This document shows positions 18,308-26,514 of a DNA stretch of 33,706 bases, piece after piece (positions within the stretch are counted from its first letter, which is position 1; the number at the start of each line of letters is the position of its first letter). This DNA comes from Lentimicrobiaceae bacterium (GTDB taxonomy: Bacteria; Bacteroidota; Bacteroidia; Bacteroidales; UBA4417): NCBI GenBank assembly GCA_015657475.1, contig JADLKF010000011.1:1-33706 (forward strand), read 5' to 3'. The notes beneath the pieces were generated by a model. That model ran no database searches, had not been told where the DNA came from, and saw only the letters and a list, made by a program, of their open reading frames with translations. The position numbers and the translations under genes are program-made.

Positions 18308-18338
18308 CAAAGTTATGCAAATAAGGTCTCTTGCCAAA
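18308..18338 (-). promoter_or_regulatory. perfect-consensus promoter for the receiver/PPDK_N gene
   Basis: On the minus strand, TTTG (18338-18335), a 19-base spacer and TAACTTTG (18315-18308) match the Bacteroidota consensus without mismatch. The ATG at 18276 lies 31 bases downstream. Confidence 0.65.
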
Positions 18339-18362
18339 GCACAATCGAACAAGGCAATTAGG

Positions 18363-18370
18363 TACCTTTG
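18363..18370 (+). promoter_or_regulatory. candidate -7 box for the patB-like operon
   Basis: TACCTTTG matches TAnnTTTG exactly and lies 21 bases before the ATG at 18392. No good TTTG is found at the right distance upstream, so only the -7 element is supported. Confidence 0.45.
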
Positions 18371-18391
18371 TAATCCTGAAAATACCCAATT

Positions 18392-19564
18392 ATGCATTAC
18401 AATTTTGATGAAGAAATTGACCGGCTGAATACCAGCAGCATCAAATACGATGGCCTTCAACAATTTTTCGGATCGGATGACCTGCTCCCGATGTGGGTGG
18501 CCGATATGGATTTCCGCACCCCGCATTTTATCATCAGCGCACTGAGAAACAGGCTCGAACATGAAGTCCTCGGTTACAGTATCCGTTCTGAAAGTTTCCA
18601 GGATGCGGTTGTGGGATGGCTGAAACGAAGGCATGGCTGGGAAATAAACAAAGACTGGATTGTTTTTACACCCGGAGTTGTACCTGCCATCAACATTGCC
18701 ATGCTTGCGCACACCTTGCCCGGCGATATTGTCATAACGCAGCCTCCTGTTTATTTTCCGTTTTTCAATGCTGTTACCGATCATGGCCGAAAACTGGTTT
18801 ACAACAAGTTAAGCCTTGTTGACGGAAGGCTGGCAGTTGATTTCGATGACCTCGAAAATGAATGCCGCAAGGGTGCTAAAATGATCATCATTTCAAGTCC
18901 TCACAACCCGGGTGGTAATGTTTGGACAAGTGATGAATTATCTAAGATTGCTGCGATTTGTCTCAGACATAATGTTCTAATAATCTCTGACGAAATTCAC
19001 AGTGACCTCGTTTACAAACCATACAAGCACACCCCGATGGCCAGCCTGTCGGATGAAATTGCTGCAAAAACAATCACATTTATAGCTCCCAGCAAAACGT
19101 TCAATGTGTCGGGGCTATCTTCTTCACTGGCAATAATTCCTAACGAAACTCTTCGGAAACAATTTGTTTCAACGCTTGATCATTTGCATATAGGGCTGGG
19201 AAATATATTTGGCAATGTGGCTATGGAAGCAGCTTTCACATATGGTGATGAGTATGTTGGCGAACTGATGGAATACCTTGCAGGTAATGTGGCACTTGTT
19301 GAATCGTTTCTTGAAACTCACATTCCGCAAATAATACCAGTAAGGCCGGAAGCAACATTTCTGGTATGGCTTGATTGCCGGGGGATGGGCATGTCTGATA
19401 AAGAATTGAATGATTTTTTCCTTAAGAAAGCCAGGCTGGCGCTTAACCAGGGTATACAGTTCGGCCCGGGAGGCGAAGGCTTTATGCGCCTGAATATTGG
19501 TTGCCCTAAAGCCACTCTCCTGAAAGGATTAAACCGCCTGAAGCACGCATTTTCAACGCTCTAA
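18392..19564 (+). CDS. patB: PatB/MalY-type PLP-dependent C-S lyase
   Basis: The 390-residue protein is a class I/II aminotransferase-fold enzyme of the MalY/PatB group, which cleaves C-S bonds in cystathionine or cysteine conjugates to give pyruvate, ammonia and a thiol. Signatures are L-P-M-W-V-A-D-M-D-F near residue 32 (specific to this group), S-S-P-H-N-P-G-G-N, S-D-E-I-H-S-D-L and S-K-T-F-N with the PLP lysine at 235. Length is typical. It is followed after 5 bases by a Dabb-domain gene and then a threonine aldolase gene, suggesting a small amino-acid catabolic operon. The exact substrate cannot be settled from sequence. Confidence 0.92.
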   Translation: MHYNFDEEIDRLNTSSIKYDGLQQFFGSDDLLPMWVADMDFRTPHFIISALRNRLEHEVLGYSIRSESFQDAVVGWLKRRHGWEINKDWIVFTPGVVPAINIAMLAHTLPGDIVITQPPVYFPFFNAVTDHGRKLVYNKLSLVDGRLAVDFDDLENECRKGAKMIIISSPHNPGGNVWTSDELSKIAAICLRHNVLIISDEIHSDLVYKPYKHTPMASLSDEIAAKTITFIAPSKTFNVSGLSSSLAIIPNETLRKQFVSTLDHLHIGLGNIFGNVAMEAAFTYGDEYVGELMEYLAGNVALVESFLETHIPQIIPVRPEATFLVWLDCRGMGMSDKELNDFFLKKARLALNQGIQFGPGGEGFMRLNIGCPKATLLKGLNRLKHAFSTL

Positions 19565-19569
19565 ATCCA

Positions 19570-19872
19570 ATGATCCGTCATATTGTGATGTTTAAACTCA
19601 AAGCGTTCGATAACGAAACGCTTAAACAGGAAGCACTTAAAGAGCTAAAGAAACGCCTGGAGATACTTCCTCAAAAAATCGATGTCATACGCCGTAGTGA
19701 AATTGGCATTGATATCAGAAAACTTACGTCATCCTATGATCTTATCCTGACCATGGACTTTGATAGCATGGAAGACCTGAATTATTACTCCGGACATCCC
19801 GAACACCAGGATTTTATCAGGTTCAATAAAGATTTCTCTGTTACAAAAGCGAGCGTTGATTACGAAATATGA
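19570..19872 (+). CDS. Dabb-domain (stress-responsive alpha/beta-barrel) protein
   Basis: The 100-residue product is a single Dabb ferredoxin-like domain. M-I-R-H-I-V-M-F-K-L opens the first strand, a central helix is rich in Lys and Glu, and G-H-P-E-H-Q-D-F comes near the end. Such proteins form dimeric barrels, and most have no established biochemical role. It lies 5 bases after the C-S lyase gene. Its end comes just before the threonine aldolase start, so the three genes look co-transcribed. Confidence 0.85.
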   Translation: MIRHIVMFKLKAFDNETLKQEALKELKKRLEILPQKIDVIRRSEIGIDIRKLTSSYDLILTMDFDSMEDLNYYSGHPEHQDFIRFNKDFSVTKASVDYEI

Positions 19873-19909
19873 TGCACAACAGATTTTAAAGTTCGTAAAT
19901 AACCCAACA

Positions 19910-20929
19910 ATGATGATAGACTTAAGAAGCGACACCGTAACCCGTCCTACTCCCGGAATGCTTGATGCCATGATGAAAGCATCGGTTGGTGATGATGTTT
20001 TCGGTGAGGACCCAACCATCAATGACCTTGAACAATACGCTGCCGGCCTTTTCAACAAAGAAGCTGCGCTTTTCTGCACATCAGGAACGCAGGCAAACCA
20101 GATTGCCGTTAAAGCACATACCCAGCCTGGTGACGAGGTTATCATTGACCGCCTGGCCCACATATATTATTACGAAGGAGGAGGAATTGCCTTTCACTCA
20201 GGATGTTCGGTATGCCTTCTAGAAGGTGACCGCGGCCGATTTACAGCAAATCAGGTAGCTGATCATATTAATCCGACCGATGACCCGCACCGCCCGCTCT
20301 CAAGGTTAGTTTGTATTGAAAACACCATGAATAAAGGCGGTGGTGCGATTTACGACTTCGATGAACTCATAGCCATTCAGCATGTTTGCAAACAACATGG
20401 ACTGAAATATCATCTTGACGGCGCCCGCCTGTTCAATGCCATCGTGGAAACCGGCAGGAAACCTGCTGAATTTGGCAACCTATTCGATTCGATATCAATA
20501 TGCCTTTCTAAAGGGCTGGGTGCTCCGGTTGGCTCACTGCTGATTGGTGACAAAGATTTCATCCTGAAAGCCAGGAGAATACGTAAAGTGTTTGGAGGAG
20601 GAATGCGCCAGGCAGGATTTCTGGCTGCCGCCGGTAAATACGCACTTTTGAACCATATCGAACGGCTGAGTGAAGATCACCGCAGGGCTCGTCAGATTGG
20701 TGACCTGCTTAAAAAACTGCCCTTTGTGACGAACATTGTTCCCATCGACACGAATATGATCTTCTTTCAACTTGACAGTTCAATGCCTTCTGATACTTTT
20801 CTGGAAAAACTCCGTGAAAAGGATATATATGCCCTGGCACTTTCACCCCAGGTTGTAAGGTTTGTCACTCATCTTGATATTACCGACCCAATGCTCGAAA
20901 CTCTCGACAAAGAATTGAAATCCATATAG
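19910..20929 (+). CDS. ltaE: low-specificity L-threonine aldolase
   Basis: The 339-residue product is a fold-type I PLP enzyme that splits threonine or allo-threonine to glycine and acetaldehyde. I-D-L-R-S-D-T-V-T-R-P-T opens the protein, Y-H-L-D-G-A-R-L-F-N lies in the middle, and L-S-K-G-L-G-A-P-V-G-S carries the PLP lysine (201). The frame stays open back to a TTG at 19856, but the two adjacent ATGs at 19910 and 19913 align with the usual start of the family, and the extra 18 residues look unlike it. The gene ends just before a strong bidirectional hairpin. Confidence 0.93.
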   Translation: MMIDLRSDTVTRPTPGMLDAMMKASVGDDVFGEDPTINDLEQYAAGLFNKEAALFCTSGTQANQIAVKAHTQPGDEVIIDRLAHIYYYEGGGIAFHSGCSVCLLEGDRGRFTANQVADHINPTDDPHRPLSRLVCIENTMNKGGGAIYDFDELIAIQHVCKQHGLKYHLDGARLFNAIVETGRKPAEFGNLFDSISICLSKGLGAPVGSLLIGDKDFILKARRIRKVFGGGMRQAGFLAAAGKYALLNHIERLSEDHRRARQIGDLLKKLPFVTNIVPIDTNMIFFQLDSSMPSDTFLEKLREKDIYALALSPQVVRFVTHLDITDPMLETLDKELKSI

Positions 20930-20949
20930 TTGATCGCTCAACTAAATAA

Positions 20950-20989
20950 AATAATGCCGGTTGAAAACTACTTCTCAACCGGCATTATT
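20950..20989. terminator. bidirectional hairpin terminator
   Basis: A perfect 15-bp inverted repeat (20950-20964 with 20975-20989) encloses a 10-base loop. The inner stem is GCCGGTTGA/TCAACCGGC with AT-rich outer arms. It separates the convergent threonine aldolase and M6 protease genes. Confidence 0.82.
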
Positions 20990-21005
20990 ACTAATAATCC
21001 CCCTC

Positions 21006-24000
21006 TTATTTCACAATTACTTTTATTGTTGTACTTGTTCCATCGAACCTCTTAATCTGCAATGCATACATTCCCGGGGTATATCCACTGAGATCAAGCA
21101 TAATTCTCTTTTCTACTGTTTCCGGTGTGAGACTTATCATCACCTTACCTACCTGGTCGAGCAATGTTATTTTAGTAAACCCGATGGTGGATGATTCGAT
21201 GTTGAGGATAGACGAAACCGGATTGGGATAAACCCTCAATGATGGCTTGTTGTTATCGGGAACGCTTACTGTTGAAAGGAAGTTTGCCACATATTGTAAC
21301 GATTCGTAAACTTCGAATGAATAAACAGCATTCAGCGATACAATATTTCCGTTCAACGTCCAGTTGGCAAACCTGTAACCGGCATTTTCATGTGCCGTCA
21401 ATGTAGCCATTGAGCCGTAAGTATATGAACCTTCTCCATTTATATAGCCTGCATTATCCGGTGATACCAAAGCAGTTACCGCAAATACCTGAATAAAATT
21501 AGCAGTCAGTGTAATATTGTCACTCACAGTGAAAGTATAGCTCTGATTGTAGGAAACTACTTGTCCGTTCACTGACCAATCGCTGAAAGCCCATCCTTCA
21601 TTGGATGTAGCGGTTACAGTTACTTGTGATCCTGCTGTTGCTGAACCTCCCCCTGTCACAATACCTCCGTCGGCCGGATTGGCAATCACCAATATATTAT
21701 AGACCTGTACCTGTTGCATAAACTGTGCTTCAAGGTCACGATTCTCTAATGCGTTGAAGGAATAAGCCGCATTACCTGAAACCATTGACCCGTCTTCATA
21801 CCAGCCGGTGAAGTCCCACCCTGTATTCGCCGAAGCAACTACAGTTACGTTTGCATTATATGAATAAGTACCTCCGCCTGAAACACTTCCGCCATCGACA
21901 GGGCTGGCACTCACATTAATTGTGTATTGCAGAACGGCAAAGTTTGCTGTAAGATTCACACTGTTATTCGCTATAAATGAATAGGTTGCATCGGTGGAAA
22001 CCACATTACCGTTCACGGTCCAGTTTACAAATCCGTAACCTGTATTAGGTGTTGCAATAGCTGTCACCTGATCGCCAATCGTGTATGTACCGTCACCTGT
22101 AGTTGTCCCGCCTGACGAAGGGTTTGCTGTGGTTGAAACCGTAACCTGGTTCATGCTGAAATTGGCAACCAGGTCGCGATTGGCCGAAGCGGTAAAACTA
22201 TATGAAGGTTCTGAGGAAACTGGAGTCCCATTTTCGGTCCAGTTAAGGAAATTCCAGTTTGTACTGGGAGTAGCCACCACTGTAACCGTCTGGCCGATCA
22301 AATAATTCCCTCCACCGCTGGTGGTGCCGCCTGACACGGGGTTGGATACAGTAGTGATAGTATAACTCTGGCTTCCTCCATTTTGTATATTAACATCGTC
22401 AATATACCAATAATCGTATTGATACAGGTCACCGGTAACGACAAAAGCTATATAAGTTGTGGACGAATTGAGGTTCGAAGTCACAATTGTATTTACCTGA
22501 TATGGTCCTACCATTGTGTTTGAAGTAGTAGCAAGTGACCATGCTTCATCTGTCCATGTGGTTCCGTTGGAACTTGACTGAACTTTTAGTGTAGCACCCG
22601 GAGCCCAATCATCAAGCAAATAACGGAAACTCAGGTTTAGTTGAGTGATACCGGTCGTATTAAACGAAGGTGTGATCAGTCGGGTTGTACCGGGGTTGAT
22701 ATCCTGGAAAGTAGATTTCATTTCACAGGCTGTACCTCCGGCATTATTGGTAGCTGATGCAGACCAACTGTTAACGGTTCCTGTGCCCGAATACTGTGTA
22801 CTCCAGCAGGCGGGAAATAATTCACCGGTAAACGATTCACTGTAAGGCAGTGATGACCCGCCACATAAAGTGGTAGCATTTGTTGTTATTCCGTTTGAAT
22901 AGGTAAATGTCCCGTCGACCGACCATAATTTATAGTAATAGGTGGTCGCCGGGTTCAGGGCAGTGTGGTTAAAGGAAGTTCCGCTGCCTGCATATATTAC
23001 AATGCCTCCGCCGCTGATAGTATTGCCGGCAGAATATGATGTGCCATTTTGTGGAATACCAAATGTCGGAGTTGTATTATAAACCAGCATTACGTTATTG
23101 TTGGAGCTGTTTTTAGTCCACGAAAGATCTATTTGCGTTGTACTTACGGGTGTAGCTGAGAACATGGATGGATTTTGAACTGTACTCATTCCCACTGTAA
23201 ATGAAATTGTTGAACCGGCGGCTGTAATATTGTAAATGTTTAACCCTCCTGCAGAACCATCCTGCAGAAATGGTGCCGGGTTTGTACCATCGTTGATCGC
23301 TGTGCGACCTGAGCCTGCCGAAAAATAGGCTGAAGAAGGCGTGCCATTGGTTGTAGTCGTTCCATTTGGCCTGTAGATATATAGCTCATCAGGAGGGCCA
23401 TCAGCATTTCCGGTTAGCGACGGATCAATTCTGTAAACAATTAATCCTGAACCCGGAAGACTTCCTTCATAAGTACCGGTTGCTTTCCTGTATTCCACCA
23501 CATAGTATTCTGAATATGAATTAGGTGAGGCAATTTTATAGCAATTGTTGGTTGATGAAGTCAGAGGCTGCAGCGTATAAGTCCCTGATGTCGTGATTTC
23601 CGGAATGCTGGTAATCCATGATTGCTCTGCATATTTCCATTTCATATAGGCCGTCATGTGTCCTCCACCATACTCCATAAGGTCCCAACTTGCTGCTGGT
23701 GAAATATTCAGTCCACCATCATCATAATGATATAGGTCAGGAGCGCCAAGTGTATGGAATGTTTCATGACAAAGCGTGGTTACATCCACCTGCGTTTCGG
23801 GTTGAAAAGTATAATCCCAAACCTGTTTTCCATTAATGCTTACATTATATGAGTATAAAACCCAACGGTGTGCCCATAATAAACTTGCCCATGCACCATG
23901 GTCACCTCTGACAATAAAACACACATTATCAACATATCCATCATTGTCAGCATCAATATTAAGACCAGAAGGTACCGGTGAATTGGCATTGATCCAGTTT

Positions 24001-24695
24001 ATTGCATCGCGAAGCAGTCCATGCTCCCTCAACCTGCGTTCATTATCTGTACTGTACCCATTAGGATTAGTCGTGGCATTGTAAGGCTCAAAATAATTAC
24101 GATTATGTGAATCAGTATATGACAGGTTCGTTGTCATAGCACATGCGGGATAATGAGTTGAGCTGATGGTCAACTGATTGTAAGAAACTTCTGTGTAGTA
24201 TGACTTCAATGAAACGCCTGTTGTCAGGTTAAAAAGGTCATCATATGTTTGGCGGGTGGTTGAGAACTCCGCATCGTCGGCAAATTTTATATAGATCACG
24301 AGGTTATTCATTGTACCGGTATGCGGCGCCATCACTGAAGTGCTGTTATCTGAGAGATATTGGCTTCGCAGCCTTTCATACTCACCACGAGAAACTTTTG
24401 CCCACTTTCGGAGTCCAACAACCTCAGGATCAACTTGATTCACCCTGAATTCTGACGGAACCACAACTTCGTCCTGACGAATGCCGTAATAATAATAGCC
24501 GTCAGCTGCCTGAATTATTGTAAAACCGTTAGCATCGTGCAGCCAGTTGAAATACTCGTCGCCCGAAACAAAGCAATGGATCGTTGTACCATCAGGTTGC
24601 TGTACCTGATATGGCTGATTTCTGACCACTGAAGCATTCGAAAAAGTAAAAGCAACTAGCACAGCTGCTAGTAAAAGGAGTAGTCGTTTTTTCAT
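21006..24695 (-). CDS. secreted M6-family metalloprotease with InlB-type repeats and type A T9SS sorting domain
   Basis: The 1229-residue protein has a signal peptide (1 to about 21) and an M6-type propeptide region. The zinc motif H-E-T-F-H at 310-314 precedes G-A-P-D-L-Y-H-Y-D, as in immune-inhibitor-A-like peptidases. A fibronectin-III-like segment and a MAM/jelly-roll-like segment come next (residues about 500-770). Five divergent InlB-type B repeats (G-G-x-x-x-G-x-G, later N-W-T-x-N-G and A-N-F) follow. It ends in a Por-type sorting domain (R-V-Y-P-N-P, then G-M-Y-A-L-Q and a basic final strand). It should leave through the T9SS and act on extracellular or host/dead-cell proteins. The substrate is unknown. 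It is monocistronic. Confidence 0.93.
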   Translation of the reverse strand: MKKRLLLLLAAVLVAFTFSNASVVRNQPYQVQQPDGTTIHCFVSGDEYFNWLHDANGFTIIQAADGYYYYGIRQDEVVVPSEFRVNQVDPEVVGLRKWAKVSRGEYERLRSQYLSDNSTSVMAPHTGTMNNLVIYIKFADDAEFSTTRQTYDDLFNLTTGVSLKSYYTEVSYNQLTISSTHYPACAMTTNLSYTDSHNRNYFEPYNATTNPNGYSTDNERRLREHGLLRDAINWINANSPVPSGLNIDADNDGYVDNVCFIVRGDHGAWASLLWAHRWVLYSYNVSINGKQVWDYTFQPETQVDVTTLCHETFHTLGAPDLYHYDDGGLNISPAASWDLMEYGGGHMTAYMKWKYAEQSWITSIPEITTSGTYTLQPLTSSTNNCYKIASPNSYSEYYVVEYRKATGTYEGSLPGSGLIVYRIDPSLTGNADGPPDELYIYRPNGTTTTNGTPSSAYFSAGSGRTAINDGTNPAPFLQDGSAGGLNIYNITAAGSTISFTVGMSTVQNPSMFSATPVSTTQIDLSWTKNSSNNNVMLVYNTTPTFGIPQNGTSYSAGNTISGGGIVIYAGSGTSFNHTALNPATTYYYKLWSVDGTFTYSNGITTNATTLCGGSSLPYSESFTGELFPACWSTQYSGTGTVNSWSASATNNAGGTACEMKSTFQDINPGTTRLITPSFNTTGITQLNLSFRYLLDDWAPGATLKVQSSSNGTTWTDEAWSLATTSNTMVGPYQVNTIVTSNLNSSTTYIAFVVTGDLYQYDYWYIDDVNIQNGGSQSYTITTVSNPVSGGTTSGGGNYLIGQTVTVVATPSTNWNFLNWTENGTPVSSEPSYSFTASANRDLVANFSMNQVTVSTTANPSSGGTTTGDGTYTIGDQVTAIATPNTGYGFVNWTVNGNVVSTDATYSFIANNSVNLTANFAVLQYTINVSASPVDGGSVSGGGTYSYNANVTVVASANTGWDFTGWYEDGSMVSGNAAYSFNALENRDLEAQFMQQVQVYNILVIANPADGGIVTGGGSATAGSQVTVTATSNEGWAFSDWSVNGQVVSYNQSYTFTVSDNITLTANFIQVFAVTALVSPDNAGYINGEGSYTYGSMATLTAHENAGYRFANWTLNGNIVSLNAVYSFEVYESLQYVANFLSTVSVPDNNKPSLRVYPNPVSSILNIESSTIGFTKITLLDQVGKVMISLTPETVEKRIMLDLSGYTPGMYALQIKRFDGTSTTIKVIVK
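21285..22375 (-). repeat. five InlB-type B repeats within the M6 protease
   Basis: Five consecutive units of about 72-76 residues share the pattern G-G-x-x-x-G-x-G-x-Y, then V-T-V/A-x-A, G-W/Y-x-F-x-N/D-W, and A-N-F at the end. Their sequences have diverged, so the array is old compared with the SprB array at the other end of the window. Confidence 0.85.
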
Positions 24696-25056
24696 ATTAG
24701 CTATGATAGTGATTGATTGTGAGTTTATTACGCAGATAAAAAATTGTATTGTCCGGAAAGCTTCCCGGTTGTAGAAGTTAATGGCTTTATAACTGTAAAA
24801 GTGACACAGTTTTTACAACTTTTTTTCTTCATTTCCGAATCACTTCAAATCGATACGCCACTTCTGACAAAACAACTTTTCAGGTCATATAACACTGACT
24901 GATTTTCTTTCATTATTTTGTTAATGAAATAACAGACCATTTTAAAATCTCTCCGTATTTCACGGAAAAAACAAAAATAAACGATTTACCTTCACTTTCG
25001 GCTGGATAAAAATCCCTTACATTTGCTTCTAACAAATCCATCAAAACCCTACTGTT
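24696..25056. other. divergent intergenic region between M6 protease and transhydrogenase genes
   Basis: This 361-base AT-rich region holds the 5' sides of two divergent genes. Apart from the pntA promoter candidate near 25000, I see no gene, hairpin or known riboswitch. A TATTTTTG-like minus-strand box at 24979-24972 is too far from the protease start and has no partner element. Confidence 0.6.
24996..25025 (+). promoter_or_regulatory. candidate promoter for the transhydrogenase operon
   Basis: TTTC (24996-24999), an 18-base spacer and TACATTTG (25018-25025) match the Bacteroidota consensus with one -33 mismatch. The ATG at 25057 lies 31 bases downstream. Confidence 0.55.
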
Positions 25057-26184
25057 ATGACAATAGGAATTCTAAAAGAAATTACTGACGAAAACCGGGT
25101 AGCCATGCTACCTGAGAGTGTATCGACACTTGTAAAAATGAATGTTGCTGTATTGGTTGAATCGGGTGCCGGAGCAGCTGCTTTTGCTTTTGACGCTGAT
25201 TACGAGAAAGCAGGTGCACAAGTAGCTAAGAAAGCCGATTTGATTGCCCAATCGGATGTGATCATCAAAATTCAGCCACCAACTTCTGAAGAAGCTGCTT
25301 TGCTGAAAGACGGGCAGGTGCTGCTTGCTGTACTCAATCCTTATTTCAACACCACCCTGGTGAAGGAACTGGCTGCTAAAAATGTGACCGCCTTCAGCAT
25401 GGATGTAGTACCACGCACAACGAGGGCACAAGCAATGGATATCCTTTCATCGATGGCGACAGTTGCCGGCTACAAAGCCGTATTAACAGCAGCCAACACT
25501 TTGCCCAAGTTCTTCCCTATGTTCATGACTGCTGCCGGGACTATCAAACCTGCCAACCTGCTTATCCTGGGTGCCGGTGTTGCAGGGCTTCAGGCAATTG
25601 CAACTTCACGTAAGCTTGGCGCTGTTGTGTATGTATTCGATGTACGCGCTGCCGTGAAAGAAGAGGTTATAGGACTCGGCGGAAAATTTGTTGAAGTTGA
25701 AGGTGCTACTGATGACAAAGCAGCCGGCGGCTATGCAGTTGAACAGACGGAAGAGTTCAAGATCAGGCAGGCAAAAGCTATTCACGACCAGGCAGTTAAA
25801 TCAGATGTTGTGATTTGCACAGCGCAGATTCCCGGCAAAAAAGCTCCTGTACTTCTGAAGAAAGAAACCGTGGAAGCCATGACACCCGGATCGGTTGTCA
25901 TTGACCTGGCAGCATCGACCGGAGGCAACTGCGAACTGACAAAAAACAATGAAACTATTGTTCACAACGGCGTTAAAATTATCGGTAATTCGCAACTGCC
26001 GACTGAAATGCCAACAGATGCCAGCCGCATGTTTGGCAAAAACCTCATCAATTTCCTTAAACTCATTATAACCAAAGAAGGCGCTCTCAACCTGAACTGG
26101 GAAGATGATATCGTGAAAGGGACAGCAGTTACGCACGGCAAGGAAATCGTTCATGAAAGAGTCAAATCAATTATCAATTCATAA
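25057..26184 (+). CDS. pntA: NAD(P) transhydrogenase subunit alpha part 1 (NAD-binding domain I)
   Basis: The 375-residue soluble subunit binds NAD(H) in the proton-translocating transhydrogenase, which uses the proton gradient to reduce NADP with NADH. The dinucleotide motif G-A-G-V-A-G lies at 172-177 and is followed by D-V-R at the end of the next strand. The N-terminal K-E-I-T-D-E-N-R-V-A-M segment is typical of the family and of the related alanine dehydrogenases. It stops at the end of domain I, as in three-subunit bacterial enzymes. The membrane part is encoded by the next gene, 12 bases later. The operon order alpha1-alpha2-beta supports the call over alanine dehydrogenase. Confidence 0.95.
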   Translation: MTIGILKEITDENRVAMLPESVSTLVKMNVAVLVESGAGAAAFAFDADYEKAGAQVAKKADLIAQSDVIIKIQPPTSEEAALLKDGQVLLAVLNPYFNTTLVKELAAKNVTAFSMDVVPRTTRAQAMDILSSMATVAGYKAVLTAANTLPKFFPMFMTAAGTIKPANLLILGAGVAGLQAIATSRKLGAVVYVFDVRAAVKEEVIGLGGKFVEVEGATDDKAAGGYAVEQTEEFKIRQAKAIHDQAVKSDVVICTAQIPGKKAPVLLKKETVEAMTPGSVVIDLAASTGGNCELTKNNETIVHNGVKIIGNSQLPTEMPTDASRMFGKNLINFLKLIITKEGALNLNWEDDIVKGTAVTHGKEIVHERVKSIINS

Positions 26185-26196
26185 CCAAACTGATTT

Positions 26197-26499
26197 ATGG
26201 AAGACATTTTAAAATTCTTTATGGAATACAAGGACATGATTTTTATCATTGTCCTATCCATATTCCTCGGGATTGAAGTGATTTCGCATGTACCCGCTGT
26301 ATTACATACTCCTCTTATGTCGGGCAGTAATGCCATTCACGGAGTAGTGATTATTGGTGCCATCATTGTGATGGGACATGCCGAAAACACTTTATCGCTT
26401 ATTCTCGGTTTTATAGCCGTGATACTCGGTACACTTAATGTTGTTGGTGGTTTCGTGGTGACCGACCGAATGCTCGAAATGTTTAAAAAGAAAAAATAA
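26197..26499 (+). CDS. NAD(P) transhydrogenase subunit alpha part 2 (membrane domain)
   Basis: This 100-residue, very hydrophobic protein has about three membrane helices and contains the family's H-V-P-A-V-L-H-T-P-L-M-S-G-S-N-A-I-H-G block. It is the alpha-side half of the proton channel (domain II). It lies 12 bases after part 1 and 15 before the beta subunit, so all three should be translated from one mRNA. It ends in a lysine-rich cytoplasmic tail. Confidence 0.95.
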   Translation: MEDILKFFMEYKDMIFIIVLSIFLGIEVISHVPAVLHTPLMSGSNAIHGVVIIGAIIVMGHAENTLSLILGFIAVILGTLNVVGGFVVTDRMLEMFKKKK

Positions 26500-26514
26500 C
26501 AGGGAGGACAAAAC

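Noticed and set aside
24696-25056. Possible riboswitch or small RNA before the transhydrogenase operon
   Set aside because: No conserved fold or hairpin was recognised; the region is simply AT-rich apart from a promoter candidate.
25057-26184. Alanine dehydrogenase as an alternative to transhydrogenase alpha
   Set aside because: The two following genes encode the membrane and NADP-binding subunits in standard order with short gaps.
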